In this document: piece by piece, positions 1-8,789 of the stretch | Layout of the letters: every line of letters begins with the position of its first letter | Position numbering within the stretch: position 1 is the first letter of the stretch | DNA from: Methanosphaera sp. | Lineage (GTDB): Archaea; Methanobacteriota; Methanobacteria; Methanobacteriales; Methanobacteriaceae | DNA: 50,784 nt | Assembly: GCA_017430835.1 (NCBI GenBank) | Contig: JAFRMD010000137.1 | Span: 1-50,784 of the forward strand | Direction of reading: 5' to 3' | Made by a program: the position numbers and the translations under genes | The notes under the pieces: model-generated | The model's input: the letters and a program-made list of their open reading frames with translations, nothing else | Databases searched by the model: none | What the model was told of the DNA's origin: nothing

Positions 1-135
1 AAGGGTAAACTATTGAATGTGGATGTTAATGCTGCTGCCAATATTATTCGTAAAAGTAAGCAGAAATTCAACTTTGAACGACTGTATAAGTGGGCCCAGA
101 CTGCTCCAAGTAAAATCAAACCACATAAAATATAA
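1..135 (+). CDS. tnpB: TnpB-type transposase-accessory nuclease, C-terminal fragment
   Basis: The window opens inside an open frame ending at TAA 133-135. The visible 44 residues include DVNAAANIIRK, the conserved third RuvC motif (Asp followed by NAAxNI) of IS200/IS605-type TnpB (OrfB) proteins, and then a short basic tail. TnpB is known in this family as an RNA-guided nuclease whose guide (omega RNA) is transcribed from the 3' end of the gene and the element's right end. Only the C-terminus is here, so activity cannot be judged. An inverted copy of the last nine codons lies at the other window edge. No tnpA is visible. Confidence 0.85.
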   Translation, partial: KGKLLNVDVNAAANIIRKSKQKFNFERLYKWAQTAPSKIKPHKI

Positions 136-243
136 TATTATTATATTTAGATGATATGATAATTATTATTGTTTGATTTGAACAAAGGTAAAAAAAAATG
201 AGTAATACTTTTTTGTATTAAAAAATCATTTATGCCAAGTCTC
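104..243 (+). repeat. Right end of IS200/IS605-like element, inverted copy 1 (omega RNA region)
   Basis: This 140-bp block matches the reverse complement of 50645-50784 with only two differences (142-143, TA here against CC there). It spans the tnpB 3' end and about 108 bp of noncoding DNA, and identity stops abruptly after the CC AAG TCTC at 236-243, which marks the element's right boundary to within a base or two. A perfect 6-bp hairpin with a six-T loop lies at 203-220, as expected near an IS200/IS605 right end. By family knowledge this DNA should encode the omega RNA scaffold, with flanking DNA from about 242 onward serving as the guide. Confidence 0.8.
203..220 (+). other. Hairpin near transposon right end
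   Basis: TAATAC - TTTTTT - GTATTA is a perfect 6-bp stem with a 6-nt loop, identical in both inverted copies. IS200/IS605 ends carry subterminal hairpins bound by TnpA. It could equally be the 3' hairpin of the omega RNA. Confidence 0.6.
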
Positions 244-293
244 ATAACGTTTTGAAAGATTAAATACTGATATATTATATATGAGGGATATTT

Positions 294-1396
294 ATGAAGA
301 AACTTGGATTAGGCATGATGAGACTACCATTAATTGATGAAGAGTCAAAAAGTGTTGATATTAGGCAAACAAAAGCAATGATAGACCTTTTAATGGAAAA
401 GGGTTATAATTATTTCGACACGGCTCATCCATACCTAAACGGCAATAGTGAAAAAGCTGTTAAAGAAACTTTAACTAAAAGATATCCTAGAGAATCTTTC
501 ATATTAACCAGTAAAATGCCAATTTTTAATCTTGAATCTTCAGATCAAATGGAAGATATTTTTGAAGAACAAATAGATCGATGTGGTGTTGAATACTTTG
601 ATAATTATCTTTTACATAATGTTAGCTCCAAGCATGAAAAGAAGTTTACGGACATTGATTCTTTTGAATTTATTGTTAAAAAGAAAGAAGAGGGTAAAAT
701 CAGACATATTGGTATTTCCAGTCATGATACTCCCGAGTTTTTGGAGGACATTTTACTTAAACATCCTGAAATTGAAGTGGTACAGCTTCAAATTAATTAT
801 CAGGATTGGTCTGATGAAATAATTAATTCAAAGAAATGCTATGAAGTTGCATGTAAATATAATAAACCTGTTATTGTAATGGAACCTTTAAAGGGTGGAG
901 CTTTACTTAATATTCCAGAAAATGTTAAAGAGGAAGTTAAGGTTTACGAAAAAGAAGAGTATTTATCCTTGGCTTTAGCTTTTTGTGCAAACTTAGAAAA
1001 TGTTATGGTTATTTTAAGTGGCATGAACAAATTAGGGAGGTTGAAGAAAATATCCGAATATTTGAGAATATTAAAGAATTAAATGACAACACGTACATGT
1101 TATTAGATAAAATATCTGAATTAATCAGTGAAAGCATTCAAATAAAATGTAGCTACTGTAATTATTGCATTTCACATTGCCAAAATAATATTAATATACC
1201 ACAATTATTCAGATTTTACAATTCACAGAAATTGCTAAAACAATCACACTCCCTGTCCATGTACTATAATAATTTCATTTCCCATGGAAATGCTAAAGCA
1301 TCGGACTGCATCAAATGTAACAGTTGTTTGGACTACTGTCCACAAAAAATTAACATACCTGAAATGTTGGAAAAAATAGTTGAAACATTTGAATAA
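294..1396 (+). pseudogene. Aldo/keto reductase with C-terminal 2x[4Fe-4S] domain, frameshifted
   Basis: The first frame (294-1082) encodes the AKR barrel: FDTAHPYLNGNSE with D42 and Y47, K74 and H108 give the usual Asp-Tyr-Lys-His tetrad. A good Shine-Dalgarno GAGG sits 7 nt before the ATG. The barrel frame runs out after LSGMNKLG. The next frame continues as EVEENIRIFENI and then two ferredoxin motifs, CSYCNYCISHC (from 1148) and CIKCNSCLDYCP (from about 1309), the normal C-terminus of Fe-S AKRs in anaerobes. Restoring one G at the GGG run 1035-1037 (TTA GGG GAG GTT) fuses the two into about 367 residues. It is either a real frameshift or a homopolymer sequencing error. The substrate is unknown. 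Confidence 0.85.
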
Positions 1397-1467
1397 AAGG
1401 AGAGGATTGATTTATTTATTAAAAAAAAATAATGCTGAAGAATAAAAATCGTTAACATATCTGTAAA

Positions 1468-1800
1468 TCAGAAATTATCCAATGTTACCCATTTTTTAAC
1501 AGGTTTAGGTTTAAAATATCTCTTCTTGACAATCTTTCTAAATTCATCACGAATTAACGCATATTCAATAATGTTAGCAATAAAACTTTTAACATCCTTA
1601 TCGTTAACATATAAATACTTATTGATGTTTATAGTACCCAATTCTATTTTGTCATCTTTTTTGTTAAAAGATCCCTTTTTGATTGCGTATTCCAACATTT
1701 CCTCATTATCATCAAAATCAGTGTTACCCACATTGATTCTTCCATCATGATAAAAAGCACATTTATTCTTTTTAATCCTCATAAATTGATTTAAATACAT
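1468..1800 (-). pseudogene. C-terminal part of HsdR_N-like protein, severed by in-frame TAA
   Basis: This 110-codon stretch is in the same reading frame as the upstream gene and begins with ATG immediately after its TAA stop (1801-1803). Its sequence (FYHDGRINVGNT, IEYALIRDEFRKIVKKRYF) reads as the natural continuation of the upstream protein. From memory, intact HsdR_N-type proteins of related methanogens end with a similar 'hDGritvGn ... ieyALlRDEFRkf' segment. There is no separate ribosome-binding site in front of the ATG. It could be translated by reinitiation at the abutting stop/start, but the simplest reading is a nonsense-split gene. Confidence 0.65.
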
Positions 1801-2622
1801 TTAAATTGAACAATGAAGCATTTTTTGATTATCAATATAAACATTCAAGTAAGAATAGTCCAAATCAACATCTATACTGACTATATACAATTTTTTATTT
1901 TTGTCTTTGATTAAAAAGGATCTTATGTAACCTTCAAATACATAATCTGCATAGATACTTATTTTCTTCCAAGAAACTCCTAAATCTTCAACAAATTCAT
2001 AATTATTCATTTTTAACTTTTTAATCTTCTGGGAAACATCAAGAAAACAATCATGTAAATTCAATATTAACTCGTCTCTATTTGTAAATTCACAAATATC
2101 ATTTCCTTGAAAATCATAGGTGATTTTACTACTTTTATACTTATTAAATTGCACCAAATCTTCATAACTTTCAGGAAATATTTCCTCCTTATATGTGGAA
2201 TAATATCTTTTGTAATAGGCTTCGAATTCGCCATTTGTTATCATCACTATCTTTGTTTTTGATCTATTAGCATATTCTGAAGCTTGTTTATTCACCAAAT
2301 CATCCAACTTCACTTTAGGTTTCTTACATTCAACAACCATTACTGGCATTATTCGTCCTTTTCTGTCACTCTTTACAAAAATGTCCATCCTACGTTTATC
2401 ACTGCGTTTGTAATCTGTAAGAGAATATTCCGTATCCATTTCAAAATAGGATAAACCATATTTATCCTTTAAATATTCGATACATTTTTGACGTACTCTC
2501 TCTTCTGGAATAATCCTTCTTAATATGTTTTTAGTTCTATCAAGATAATATTCCTTTGAACCAGATTTGTAATGTTTAGGTTCTGGATAATCATTTATTT
2601 TACTGAACTTCATCATTATCAT
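1801..2622 (-). CDS. PD-(D/E)XK nuclease-like protein (HsdR N-terminal type), truncated by stop
   Basis: 273 residues with the restriction-endonuclease-like core of type I restriction HsdR N-terminal domains: RRMDIFV (D80), VMVVECKKPK (E98 and K100), then the downstream Q113/Y117 motif of KQASEYA. It lacks any helicase, so it is not a full HsdR. Its start overlaps the stop of the upstream ADP-ribosylglycohydrolase (ATGA, 2619-2622), implying co-translation in a three-gene operon. An in-frame TAA at 1801-1803 separates it from its apparent C-terminus (1468-1800). The catalytic core lies upstream of the stop and could still be made. Function is unproven; family members are commonly annotated only as restriction-like. 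Confidence 0.7.
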   Translation of the reverse strand: MIMMKFSKINDYPEPKHYKSGSKEYYLDRTKNILRRIIPEERVRQKCIEYLKDKYGLSYFEMDTEYSLTDYKRSDKRRMDIFVKSDRKGRIMPVMVVECKKPKVKLDDLVNKQASEYANRSKTKIVMITNGEFEAYYKRYYSTYKEEIFPESYEDLVQFNKYKSSKITYDFQGNDICEFTNRDELILNLHDCFLDVSQKIKKLKMNNYEFVEDLGVSWKKISIYADYVFEGYIRSFLIKDKNKKLYIVSIDVDLDYSYLNVYIDNQKMLHCSI

Positions 2623-3560
2623 TCAACATTATCGTAGAATTTCTGACATAAATCATATACTAATTCCTTGTTTACTATTGAATTTCTCCATTCTTCAGGT
2701 ATTGAATCTAGACCATAGTATAATCCTGCAATACCTCCAGTTATAGCACCATTTGTATCAGTATCCCCTGCAAAGTTAACTGCTTTTAAAACTGCTTCCT
2801 TGTATGAACTGGTATTATAACAAGAATATAATGCAACTTCCAATGAAGAGACCACATATCCCCTTCCTCGTTCTATACTATCATTACTGTTATAAAATTC
2901 TTCATCATATAACCTGTCAAATTCTTCAAAATATTCATTATCTCCAAAGTATTCCCTTGATTTTTCGAGTGAATTCTTGATTAAAGTATTGAATTTCTCT
3001 CCAGGATTATTTAATATTTCCTGTACCAAGATATTGTAAATGTTACATGATATAGTTGATATAGGATGTGCATGAGTTAATGAGGATACATTTGAAACTA
3101 TTTCTATCTGTTTATCCATTGGTGTGTTCTTAATGTTTAAGTATAGTGTTATTGGAATTGTTCTCATTAATGAACCATTTCCATTATCTCTTATGCCCTT
3201 TAATCCACAGGATAGAGGATTTTTTCCATTCATGTAATTGATTAATGCATATTCTGTCGTTTTTCCATAATCAAATACACTCCCATCTGATGTGTATCCA
3301 TCATTTTCATACCATTCTATAAATTTTTTCATTATATCATCATAGGATATCTCATTACTTGATAAACTGTCCAGTAATGCCAATGTCATTGATGAATCAT
3401 CAGACCACGTACCCTTCGGCTTATTATGAGATCCATATCCCTCCATATCCTTTACAGGACTTTCTTTTAATAACCCTATACTTGAAAATTCATACGGTAC
3501 ACCAACTGCATCTCCTACTACTACTCCAAATATTGCTGATTCTATTGTTTCTTTATTCAT
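2619..3560 (-). CDS. ADP-ribosylglycohydrolase family protein (DraG/ARH), copy 1
   Basis: 313 residues. The family's metal-binding motifs are all present: GDAVGVPYE (D17, E24), TWSDDSS (D54, D55), and GDTDTNGA (D266, D268) near the C-terminus. Such enzymes remove ADP-ribose from proteins, nucleic acids or small molecules using a binuclear Mg centre; the substrate here is not known. The ATG sits 8 nt after a perfect AGGAGG and overlaps the stop of the upstream paralogue (ATGA, 3557-3560). Its own stop overlaps the following nuclease-like gene. No ADP-ribosyltransferase is visible next door, so the modification it reverses is not revealed by context. Confidence 0.9.
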   Translation of the reverse strand: MNKETIESAIFGVVVGDAVGVPYEFSSIGLLKESPVKDMEGYGSHNKPKGTWSDDSSMTLALLDSLSSNEISYDDIMKKFIEWYENDGYTSDGSVFDYGKTTEYALINYMNGKNPLSCGLKGIRDNGNGSLMRTIPITLYLNIKNTPMDKQIEIVSNVSSLTHAHPISTISCNIYNILVQEILNNPGEKFNTLIKNSLEKSREYFGDNEYFEEFDRLYDEEFYNSNDSIERGRGYVVSSLEVALYSCYNTSSYKEAVLKAVNFAGDTDTNGAITGGIAGLYYGLDSIPEEWRNSIVNKELVYDLCQKFYDNVE

Positions 3561-4348
3561 TTATAAAACCTCCTATTAAATTCATTAAATATTTCAAATA
3601 ATGGCAAATCTAAAATTTCTAAACATTCTTTATATATCTCTTCAGGCACATCATAATACGCTGCAGCTATACTTCCTGCTATTGCTGCCTGAGTATCTGC
3701 ATCTCCTCCCAGACTTATTGCGTTTCGAACAGCATCCTCATAATTATCCGCTTCTAGAAAACAGATTATTGATTCAGGTACTGATTTTTGACATGACACT
3801 TCAAAAGAATAATTAGGCCTTATCTCATCTAATGATCTAGAAAGGTCATAGTGAAATATGTCTTCAATGTATTCTTTGATGAACTCTTTGCTTCTTCCGG
3901 TTCTTGCAAGATATATGCAACTTGCTGTAGTAACTGCTCCTTTAATTCCTTCTCTTGCATTGTGTGTTACTTCAGCGGCCCTTTTAGCTATTAACTGTGT
4001 TTGCTCCAGATTATCTGCTATCCATCCTACTGGACTTACCCTCATTGCTGATCCGTTTCCCCAACTATTGTATGCTCCAGGATTATTTGAATTTAACCAA
4101 TGATTAAATCTTCCACCATATCCTAATCTCGGATAACTATTACAAATATGCCTAATTTCATTAATTAATGTTCCATGTCTTAACTGTTCATCTTTCAAAA
4201 TCCATGAGGCAATTGCAATTGTTAAAACTGTATCGTCTGTAAATCGAGAGTATTTTGGAATCAATTCAAATTCTTTTGTTTTAATTGGATGAAATTCTCT
4301 TGTTGAACCAATTATATCCCCACATATTGCTCCGATTATTCCTTTCAT
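3557..4348 (-). CDS. ADP-ribosylglycohydrolase family protein (DraG/ARH), copy 2
   Basis: 263 residues, first gene of the operon. Motifs GDIIGSTREF (D11, E18), FTDDTVLT (D38, D39), NGSAMRV and GGDADTQAA (D216, D218) are intact, so it should be catalytically competent. It is shorter than, and clearly divergent from, the next gene: this is an old pair, not a recent duplication. A GGTG ribosome-binding site precedes the ATG by about 6 nt. Having two ARH hydrolases translationally coupled to a PD-(D/E)XK protein is unusual and hints at processing of a modified nucleic acid or nucleotide; that is inference. Confidence 0.9.
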   Translation of the reverse strand: MKGIIGAICGDIIGSTREFHPIKTKEFELIPKYSRFTDDTVLTIAIASWILKDEQLRHGTLINEIRHICNSYPRLGYGGRFNHWLNSNNPGAYNSWGNGSAMRVSPVGWIADNLEQTQLIAKRAAEVTHNAREGIKGAVTTASCIYLARTGRSKEFIKEYIEDIFHYDLSRSLDEIRPNYSFEVSCQKSVPESIICFLEADNYEDAVRNAISLGGDADTQAAIAGSIAAAYYDVPEEIYKECLEILDLPLFEIFNEFNRRFYK

Positions 4349-5010
4349 TATTTCACCACCCTATTTTAGTATTTTTAACCAATTGGATTAATATTAAACT
4401 TTAATGATAAAGAATATTATTCCAATTATATTAATAATTATATAGTTCTTTATATATAAATATATTATAAAAATCATTTATTCTTCAATAATCAATTAAA
4501 AATTATTAAAAACAATAATTTATTGGAATAATTAATAATAAAATATTTAAAAATTAAATTAATTTATTTTATAGTCTTACAGATATTTTTTTATAAAAAT
4601 ATTGGATATTTAAAAATATTATTTGGAATAATTTAATAGAAAAATATATATATAAAATAAACCAACTTATTATTAGCGAGTAGTAGTAATTATATCATAA
4701 CAATTATTCGATAATCTTTGTTCATTTATTAAAGTATGTGTTTTTGACTTCATTTCATAATCTCGAAGGAACAAATATATTACTACGAAAGCTATAGATT
4801 AATACTAATCATTATTCAGACATGAGTTAAAAAAATCAAAAATATTTAAAGTTCATAGTTCGTTTGTATCATCTCCAATAAGTAAAAAAAACGATATGAA
4901 ACTGACTCTTAAAGGATTAGTATTAATCTATTTTCATTTAAATTCATTTTAATCAATCCTTTAAAAACGGAACAAAATGTTGATGAATAATCAACATTCA
5001 TATTATTTTT
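4349..5010. other. AT-rich intergenic region with inverted repeats
   Basis: No gene is seen in these 660 bp between the operon start and the DUF2284 gene. It contains three copies of an ATTATTCCAA/TTGGAATAAT-type motif (about 4412-4424, 4523-4534, 4622-4634; the first and second inverted), a TATA-like run TTTATATATAAA at about 4449-4462 facing the ARH operon, and a 16-bp perfect inverted repeat at 4795-4810/4915-4930. The motifs could be operator sites or mobile-element scars; nothing decides. Confidence 0.5.
4795..4930. repeat. 16-bp inverted repeat pair
   Basis: TAGATTAATACTAATC at 4795-4810 and its perfect reverse complement at 4915-4930, 104 bp apart, in noncoding DNA. Such spacing fits a small MITE-like remnant or paired regulator sites. 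I found no conserved ends or target duplication to decide. Confidence 0.5.
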
Positions 5011-5589
5011 TCAATATAAAATTGCACATACATTCACCAAGTATTCTGGAATTTTCATATCTTTTTGAATCCATTTAAGTTGAAATCCAAACAAATCGGG
5101 AGTAGCTTTTTGTATGTTTGAACCAATTGATTCTACCGAATATCTTTTTAGTCCAGGAAACCTGCATGACTTGCCATCAATTTTTGCACACTTATCACAG
5201 AGATCACACCTACCAGCAAAAAGATATTGCCCATTAAATTTTTTTTCTAATTCCAACAATTTTTTCTTCAATATACTTCTTTCTTTATATAATGTATTTT
5301 TGATTATGTAATCTAATTCTTCATGCGTATAGGATTTACTTCTGAACTCATGAGTGTAATTTAATTTTACGGCAAGAACTTTTATATTTTTAAATTGCTT
5401 CCAATAATCTTCAACATTCATTGTATGGGGTGGACATTCCCAACTTGTCCCATAATTTCTACATAAACTACAATACCTGGCCATTTTCTCTATTTCAACA
5501 TAATTTTCAAAGAATTCATTTAAAGTTAAAGTTGTTGAAAACTTTTCTGTTGAATATACTCCCTCACAATTAACATATTTTGACACCAT
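5011..5589 (-). CDS. DUF2284 predicted metal-binding protein
   Basis: 192 residues with the two cysteine clusters of DUF2284: CSLCRNYGTSWECPP (C40, C43, C52) and CDLCDKCAKIDGKSC (C128, C131, C134, C142), the latter ferredoxin-like, plus the family's conserved LFAGRCD and FPGLKRY segments. Proteins of this family are common in strict anaerobes and are assumed to bind Fe-S or other metals; no reaction is known. The ATG at 5589 follows a GGTG ribosome-binding site (AATAGGTGTTG), and the gene is divergent from the neighbour at 5659. Confidence 0.88.
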   Translation of the reverse strand: MVSKYVNCEGVYSTEKFSTTLTLNEFFENYVEIEKMARYCSLCRNYGTSWECPPHTMNVEDYWKQFKNIKVLAVKLNYTHEFRSKSYTHEELDYIIKNTLYKERSILKKKLLELEKKFNGQYLFAGRCDLCDKCAKIDGKSCRFPGLKRYSVESIGSNIQKATPDLFGFQLKWIQKDMKIPEYLVNVCAILY

Positions 5590-5658
5590 TTTTTCAACAC
5601 CTATTAATACTACTTAGATTATATAATAAATAGGTTATATTTTTTTGGTGAAAAAACT

Positions 5659-6180
5659 ATGATATATAATGATATGTTATCTGCAAGATTAACTAGATTA
5701 CTTAAAAGATTTAATTATTTGAGTGATAAGCTAATTAATGATTTTCAAAGATATGATTTAGATGAAGACTCTTTTGTTTTTTTAGCTGGAAAAACAAGAA
5801 ACTTCATGAGTTTTACACATAAAATCCTCTTAAAAGTTTTGTTTATCTTTTTAAATAAATTTAGTTCCGTAAAATACAAGTTTAATGAAGAAATAATAGA
5901 TATTGATAAAATGTTTTCAATAATCTTTGAATCAATGAATGACTCTTTAAATGAAATTCTAGACGAAAAAGCAGATAGTAATCAAAAAGAAAATATTGAT
6001 AAAATTATTAGTTCTTTAAAGTTCTTAAAAAAACTAATGGAAGATATTAGTGCTATTGTCATTTCAATTCTAAAATTTGAAAGTGAAAACATTGATGAAG
6101 AAGAATTTAGAAAAAAATATCGTAATTTTAAATTAAATATTGATGATGATAAAAATATTTTTAAGAAGAATTATCTTTAA
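5659..6180 (+). CDS. Hypothetical helical protein
   Basis: 173 residues, not recognised. The sequence is Lys/Asp/Asn-rich and predicted mostly helical, with a hydrophobic stretch (ILLKVLFIFLNKF, about residues 52-64) too short and too charged at its edges for a clear membrane span, and a second amphipathic helix at DISAIVISILKF. GGTGA precedes the ATG by about 7 nt. It is convergent with the next gene and has no obvious operon partner. Confidence 0.7.
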   Translation: MIYNDMLSARLTRLLKRFNYLSDKLINDFQRYDLDEDSFVFLAGKTRNFMSFTHKILLKVLFIFLNKFSSVKYKFNEEIIDIDKMFSIIFESMNDSLNEILDEKADSNQKENIDKIISSLKFLKKLMEDISAIVISILKFESENIDEEEFRKKYRNFKLNIDDDKNIFKKNYL

Positions 6181-6317
6181 TAAATTCTTCCGTTAAATAC
6201 TATTTTTTTATTAAATTGCTATTATACTTGAATTTAAGCTTTTCTCATCATTCCATCAATACACAACAATTTAATTATTTCTGTTGCCCCTTTTTATGAA
6301 AATTTCATTGTTAAAGA

Positions 6318-8444
6318 TTATTCTAAATCTAATTTTTTATTGTATGTATCATATTCAATTTGATTATTAAGTTCATCTATGTCCTCATACTTTAGTGAAT
6401 CAATGAAATACTTTCGAATTAAGGCTTTATTTTTTTTAAATTTTTTTATTTTAATGTTTTCATATGCTTTGTTGAATATCTCATTAGCGTTAAACTTTTT
6501 ATATTCTGCTATTATTTCTGGATATTCTACCTGTACTGCTATGCCTAATGCTTCATCACCTATTTCCCTTTCTTTTTTGTCAAACCAGTAGTTTAAATCT
6601 ATGATAAATAATTCGGTTAATAATAGAATTCTCTCATAATCAGAATGATTTTCAAATTGATCTAACTTATTTTCTATTACATTAAGATATAACTCATAAT
6701 CTTCTTCTTTAATTGCTTTATCTTCCATATGTTTCCTAAAATCTTCCGTTGCTTTTTTGATATCCTCATAATTATTATTAATTATGAAATAAAAGTATTC
6801 ATAATATATAAAATCTATTAGTTCATTAGTAAATTCTTTTATTTGAGGATTATTCTCTAAAAATTCATATCCCTTTTCTGTTGGTGCATATTTCTTTCCA
6901 AATGCTTCTTCTGGTGTTAATGATTCTTGAATTCTATTGATTAATTCAGTTTTGGAACCGTTTGTAGGTAGATGATGTTTTTCTAAGATTTTTATTAAAT
7001 CATCAATTGTATGATTAAATTGCATCATTAGGTAATATAAATCGTAATCTTCAAGTTCTTCAATGTATTCATTGTTTATTGCATAATTAAATATGCTTCC
7101 AGGTCTTATTGAACATATTGCATCAAAATCACATAGATTTAAATATACTTCATTTACTGCTTGAAGCAACATGTATAATCCTTCCTGACATTGTTTGTCA
7201 AATACATCCTTCTCATCATAATGATTTTTTTCTATTAATCTCTTGATATCCTTTTGAAATATATTCTCTTTTTCATCTATTTCTTCTTTTAATTGAAAGT
7301 CTTCACCTAATCTTAATGTTTCTGATAATTCCTGACTGATTATCTCCTGTGCATTAAGATAAAACATGTTATTTTGTTGGATGTTATGTCCACATTTTTC
7401 ACATGCTTCTAAAAAATTACTGTTTAAGTGTTTACAATAAGGACATTCTTCATCAAAATTATTTCCTAAGACTAATTGAGTGTCTATTATTGGTTCTTGT
7501 TCTCCATAATGTTCTATTAAGTAATTGAATCTAATCAGTTTTGATCTGTTTGTTATTTCACCTTTTTCCAATGCATCTTTTAATTGTTTTCTTATAAATA
7601 AGCCATCTTCTACTGTTAAATTATTCTTTTTAAGAAATTCTACTACATTATTAGTTAATTTATCTTCTGTTCCTATGATTTTATCTAAACTTGATTCTTC
7701 TTCTTGTTTTTGGCTTGTTTTATTCATGAATTCTTCTATATCATCTACATGAGTATATATAGTGTTATTGGCTACCATTAAATAATAGGGATCAATTTTT
7801 TCTAATTTTTCATAGTGCTGTTTGTTGATATCACTTTTTCTTGCTTTTATGATGATTGGTATGTCATCATTTTCTGTGACAATTTCTAACAGATCATATG
7901 CCAGTACTGATTGTAGATTATAATCATATATTGTGGTTTCAATGTACTTTTTTCCATTTGAATTATTGTATAATTGTTTTAGATATTTATTGTCATATAT
8001 TTCTTCAATGTTTACATAGAATCTTACAAAACTTATGATGATGTTTGAATCTATTTTAAATGCTAATTCATTGTTTATTAGTGAGTCTATTAGTTTCTTA
8101 TTAGGATTTTTCAGTGCCACGTGCAGGTTTGCTATGTTCATGTAGAATGTTAAGAGTTCTTTGAATATTCCATTTCCCCTAAATTCTGGTAAAATGTATA
8201 TCTCTTCTATTGCGTAAACGTTCTTTTCTGAGTTTTTTTCTGTTGTATAATATCCTATTACTTTGTTTTGGTTTGTTATTTCATGAAATGTCGTGAAGTC
8301 TTCGTATTGAATTATGTATTTTTCGTTCTGTATTGATTCGTAGATATATGAATAATCTTTTTGTAATAATTCTGTTAGTGTTTGGTTTTTATTGTTTATC
8401 TGTTTTGGTATATTGTCTTCTCTTTTTATATATTTGATTGTCAT
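6318..8444 (-). CDS. Multidomain protein: GNAT-like, zinc ribbon and SAP domains
   Basis: 708 residues. Residues about 60-105 resemble a GNAT acetyltransferase core (VIGYYTT, IEEIYILPEFRGNGIFKELL, with RGNG at 89-92 in the acetyl-CoA loop position). A CPYC...CEKCG zinc ribbon uses C334, C337, C348 and C351. Residues about 479-508 (DDLIKILEKHHLPTNGSKTELINRI) match the SAP putative DNA/RNA-binding helix-loop-helix. The remaining 200 residues are charged helix. The combination suggests a cytosolic nucleic-acid-associated acetyltransferase-like protein, but the acceptor is unknown and the GNAT assignment rests on one motif. No clear ribosome-binding site sits close to the ATG. Confidence 0.75.
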   Translation of the reverse strand: MTIKYIKREDNIPKQINNKNQTLTELLQKDYSYIYESIQNEKYIIQYEDFTTFHEITNQNKVIGYYTTEKNSEKNVYAIEEIYILPEFRGNGIFKELLTFYMNIANLHVALKNPNKKLIDSLINNELAFKIDSNIIISFVRFYVNIEEIYDNKYLKQLYNNSNGKKYIETTIYDYNLQSVLAYDLLEIVTENDDIPIIIKARKSDINKQHYEKLEKIDPYYLMVANNTIYTHVDDIEEFMNKTSQKQEEESSLDKIIGTEDKLTNNVVEFLKKNNLTVEDGLFIRKQLKDALEKGEITNRSKLIRFNYLIEHYGEQEPIIDTQLVLGNNFDEECPYCKHLNSNFLEACEKCGHNIQQNNMFYLNAQEIISQELSETLRLGEDFQLKEEIDEKENIFQKDIKRLIEKNHYDEKDVFDKQCQEGLYMLLQAVNEVYLNLCDFDAICSIRPGSIFNYAINNEYIEELEDYDLYYLMMQFNHTIDDLIKILEKHHLPTNGSKTELINRIQESLTPEEAFGKKYAPTEKGYEFLENNPQIKEFTNELIDFIYYEYFYFIINNNYEDIKKATEDFRKHMEDKAIKEEDYELYLNVIENKLDQFENHSDYERILLLTELFIIDLNYWFDKKEREIGDEALGIAVQVEYPEIIAEYKKFNANEIFNKAYENIKIKKFKKNKALIRKYFIDSLKYEDIDELNNQIEYDTYNKKLDLE

Positions 8445-8770
8445 AATTATTTTTTTATAAACCTCGGTGAAAATTTATAGAATATTGTTTAAAATTAAAG
8501 ATAAATATTAAACATTTTACATATTCATATTATATTTACTAATTATTAATACAATAATATTTAAAGGTTTTGAATATGATTAAACATTATTCAAAATATT
8601 ATGTTAACTTCATAGAAAAATAACAAAAATAGGATAATATTATAAATAATACAAATATATTTATAAATTTTAATAAAAAAAGTAAAAAAAAAGATTATTG
8701 ATGTATAATCCATAAAAAGAGGACAATACATTTAATGGAGTTGATAAATCATATTGTAGAAAAAACTACA

Positions 8771-8789
8771 AAAATCTTTTAAAGATTTA
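8771..8789 (-). terminator. Possible terminator after panE and the small ORF
   Basis: AAATCTTT-T-AAAGATTT is a near-continuous palindrome followed on the minus strand by a second small stem (GTAG-T6-CTAC) and T-rich DNA. It sits just after the small ORF stop. AT-only stems are weak, so confidence is low. Confidence 0.35.

Noticed and set aside
1801..1803. Pyrrolysine or other stop-codon recoding
   Set aside because: The stop is TAA, not TAG, and there is no recoding element visible.
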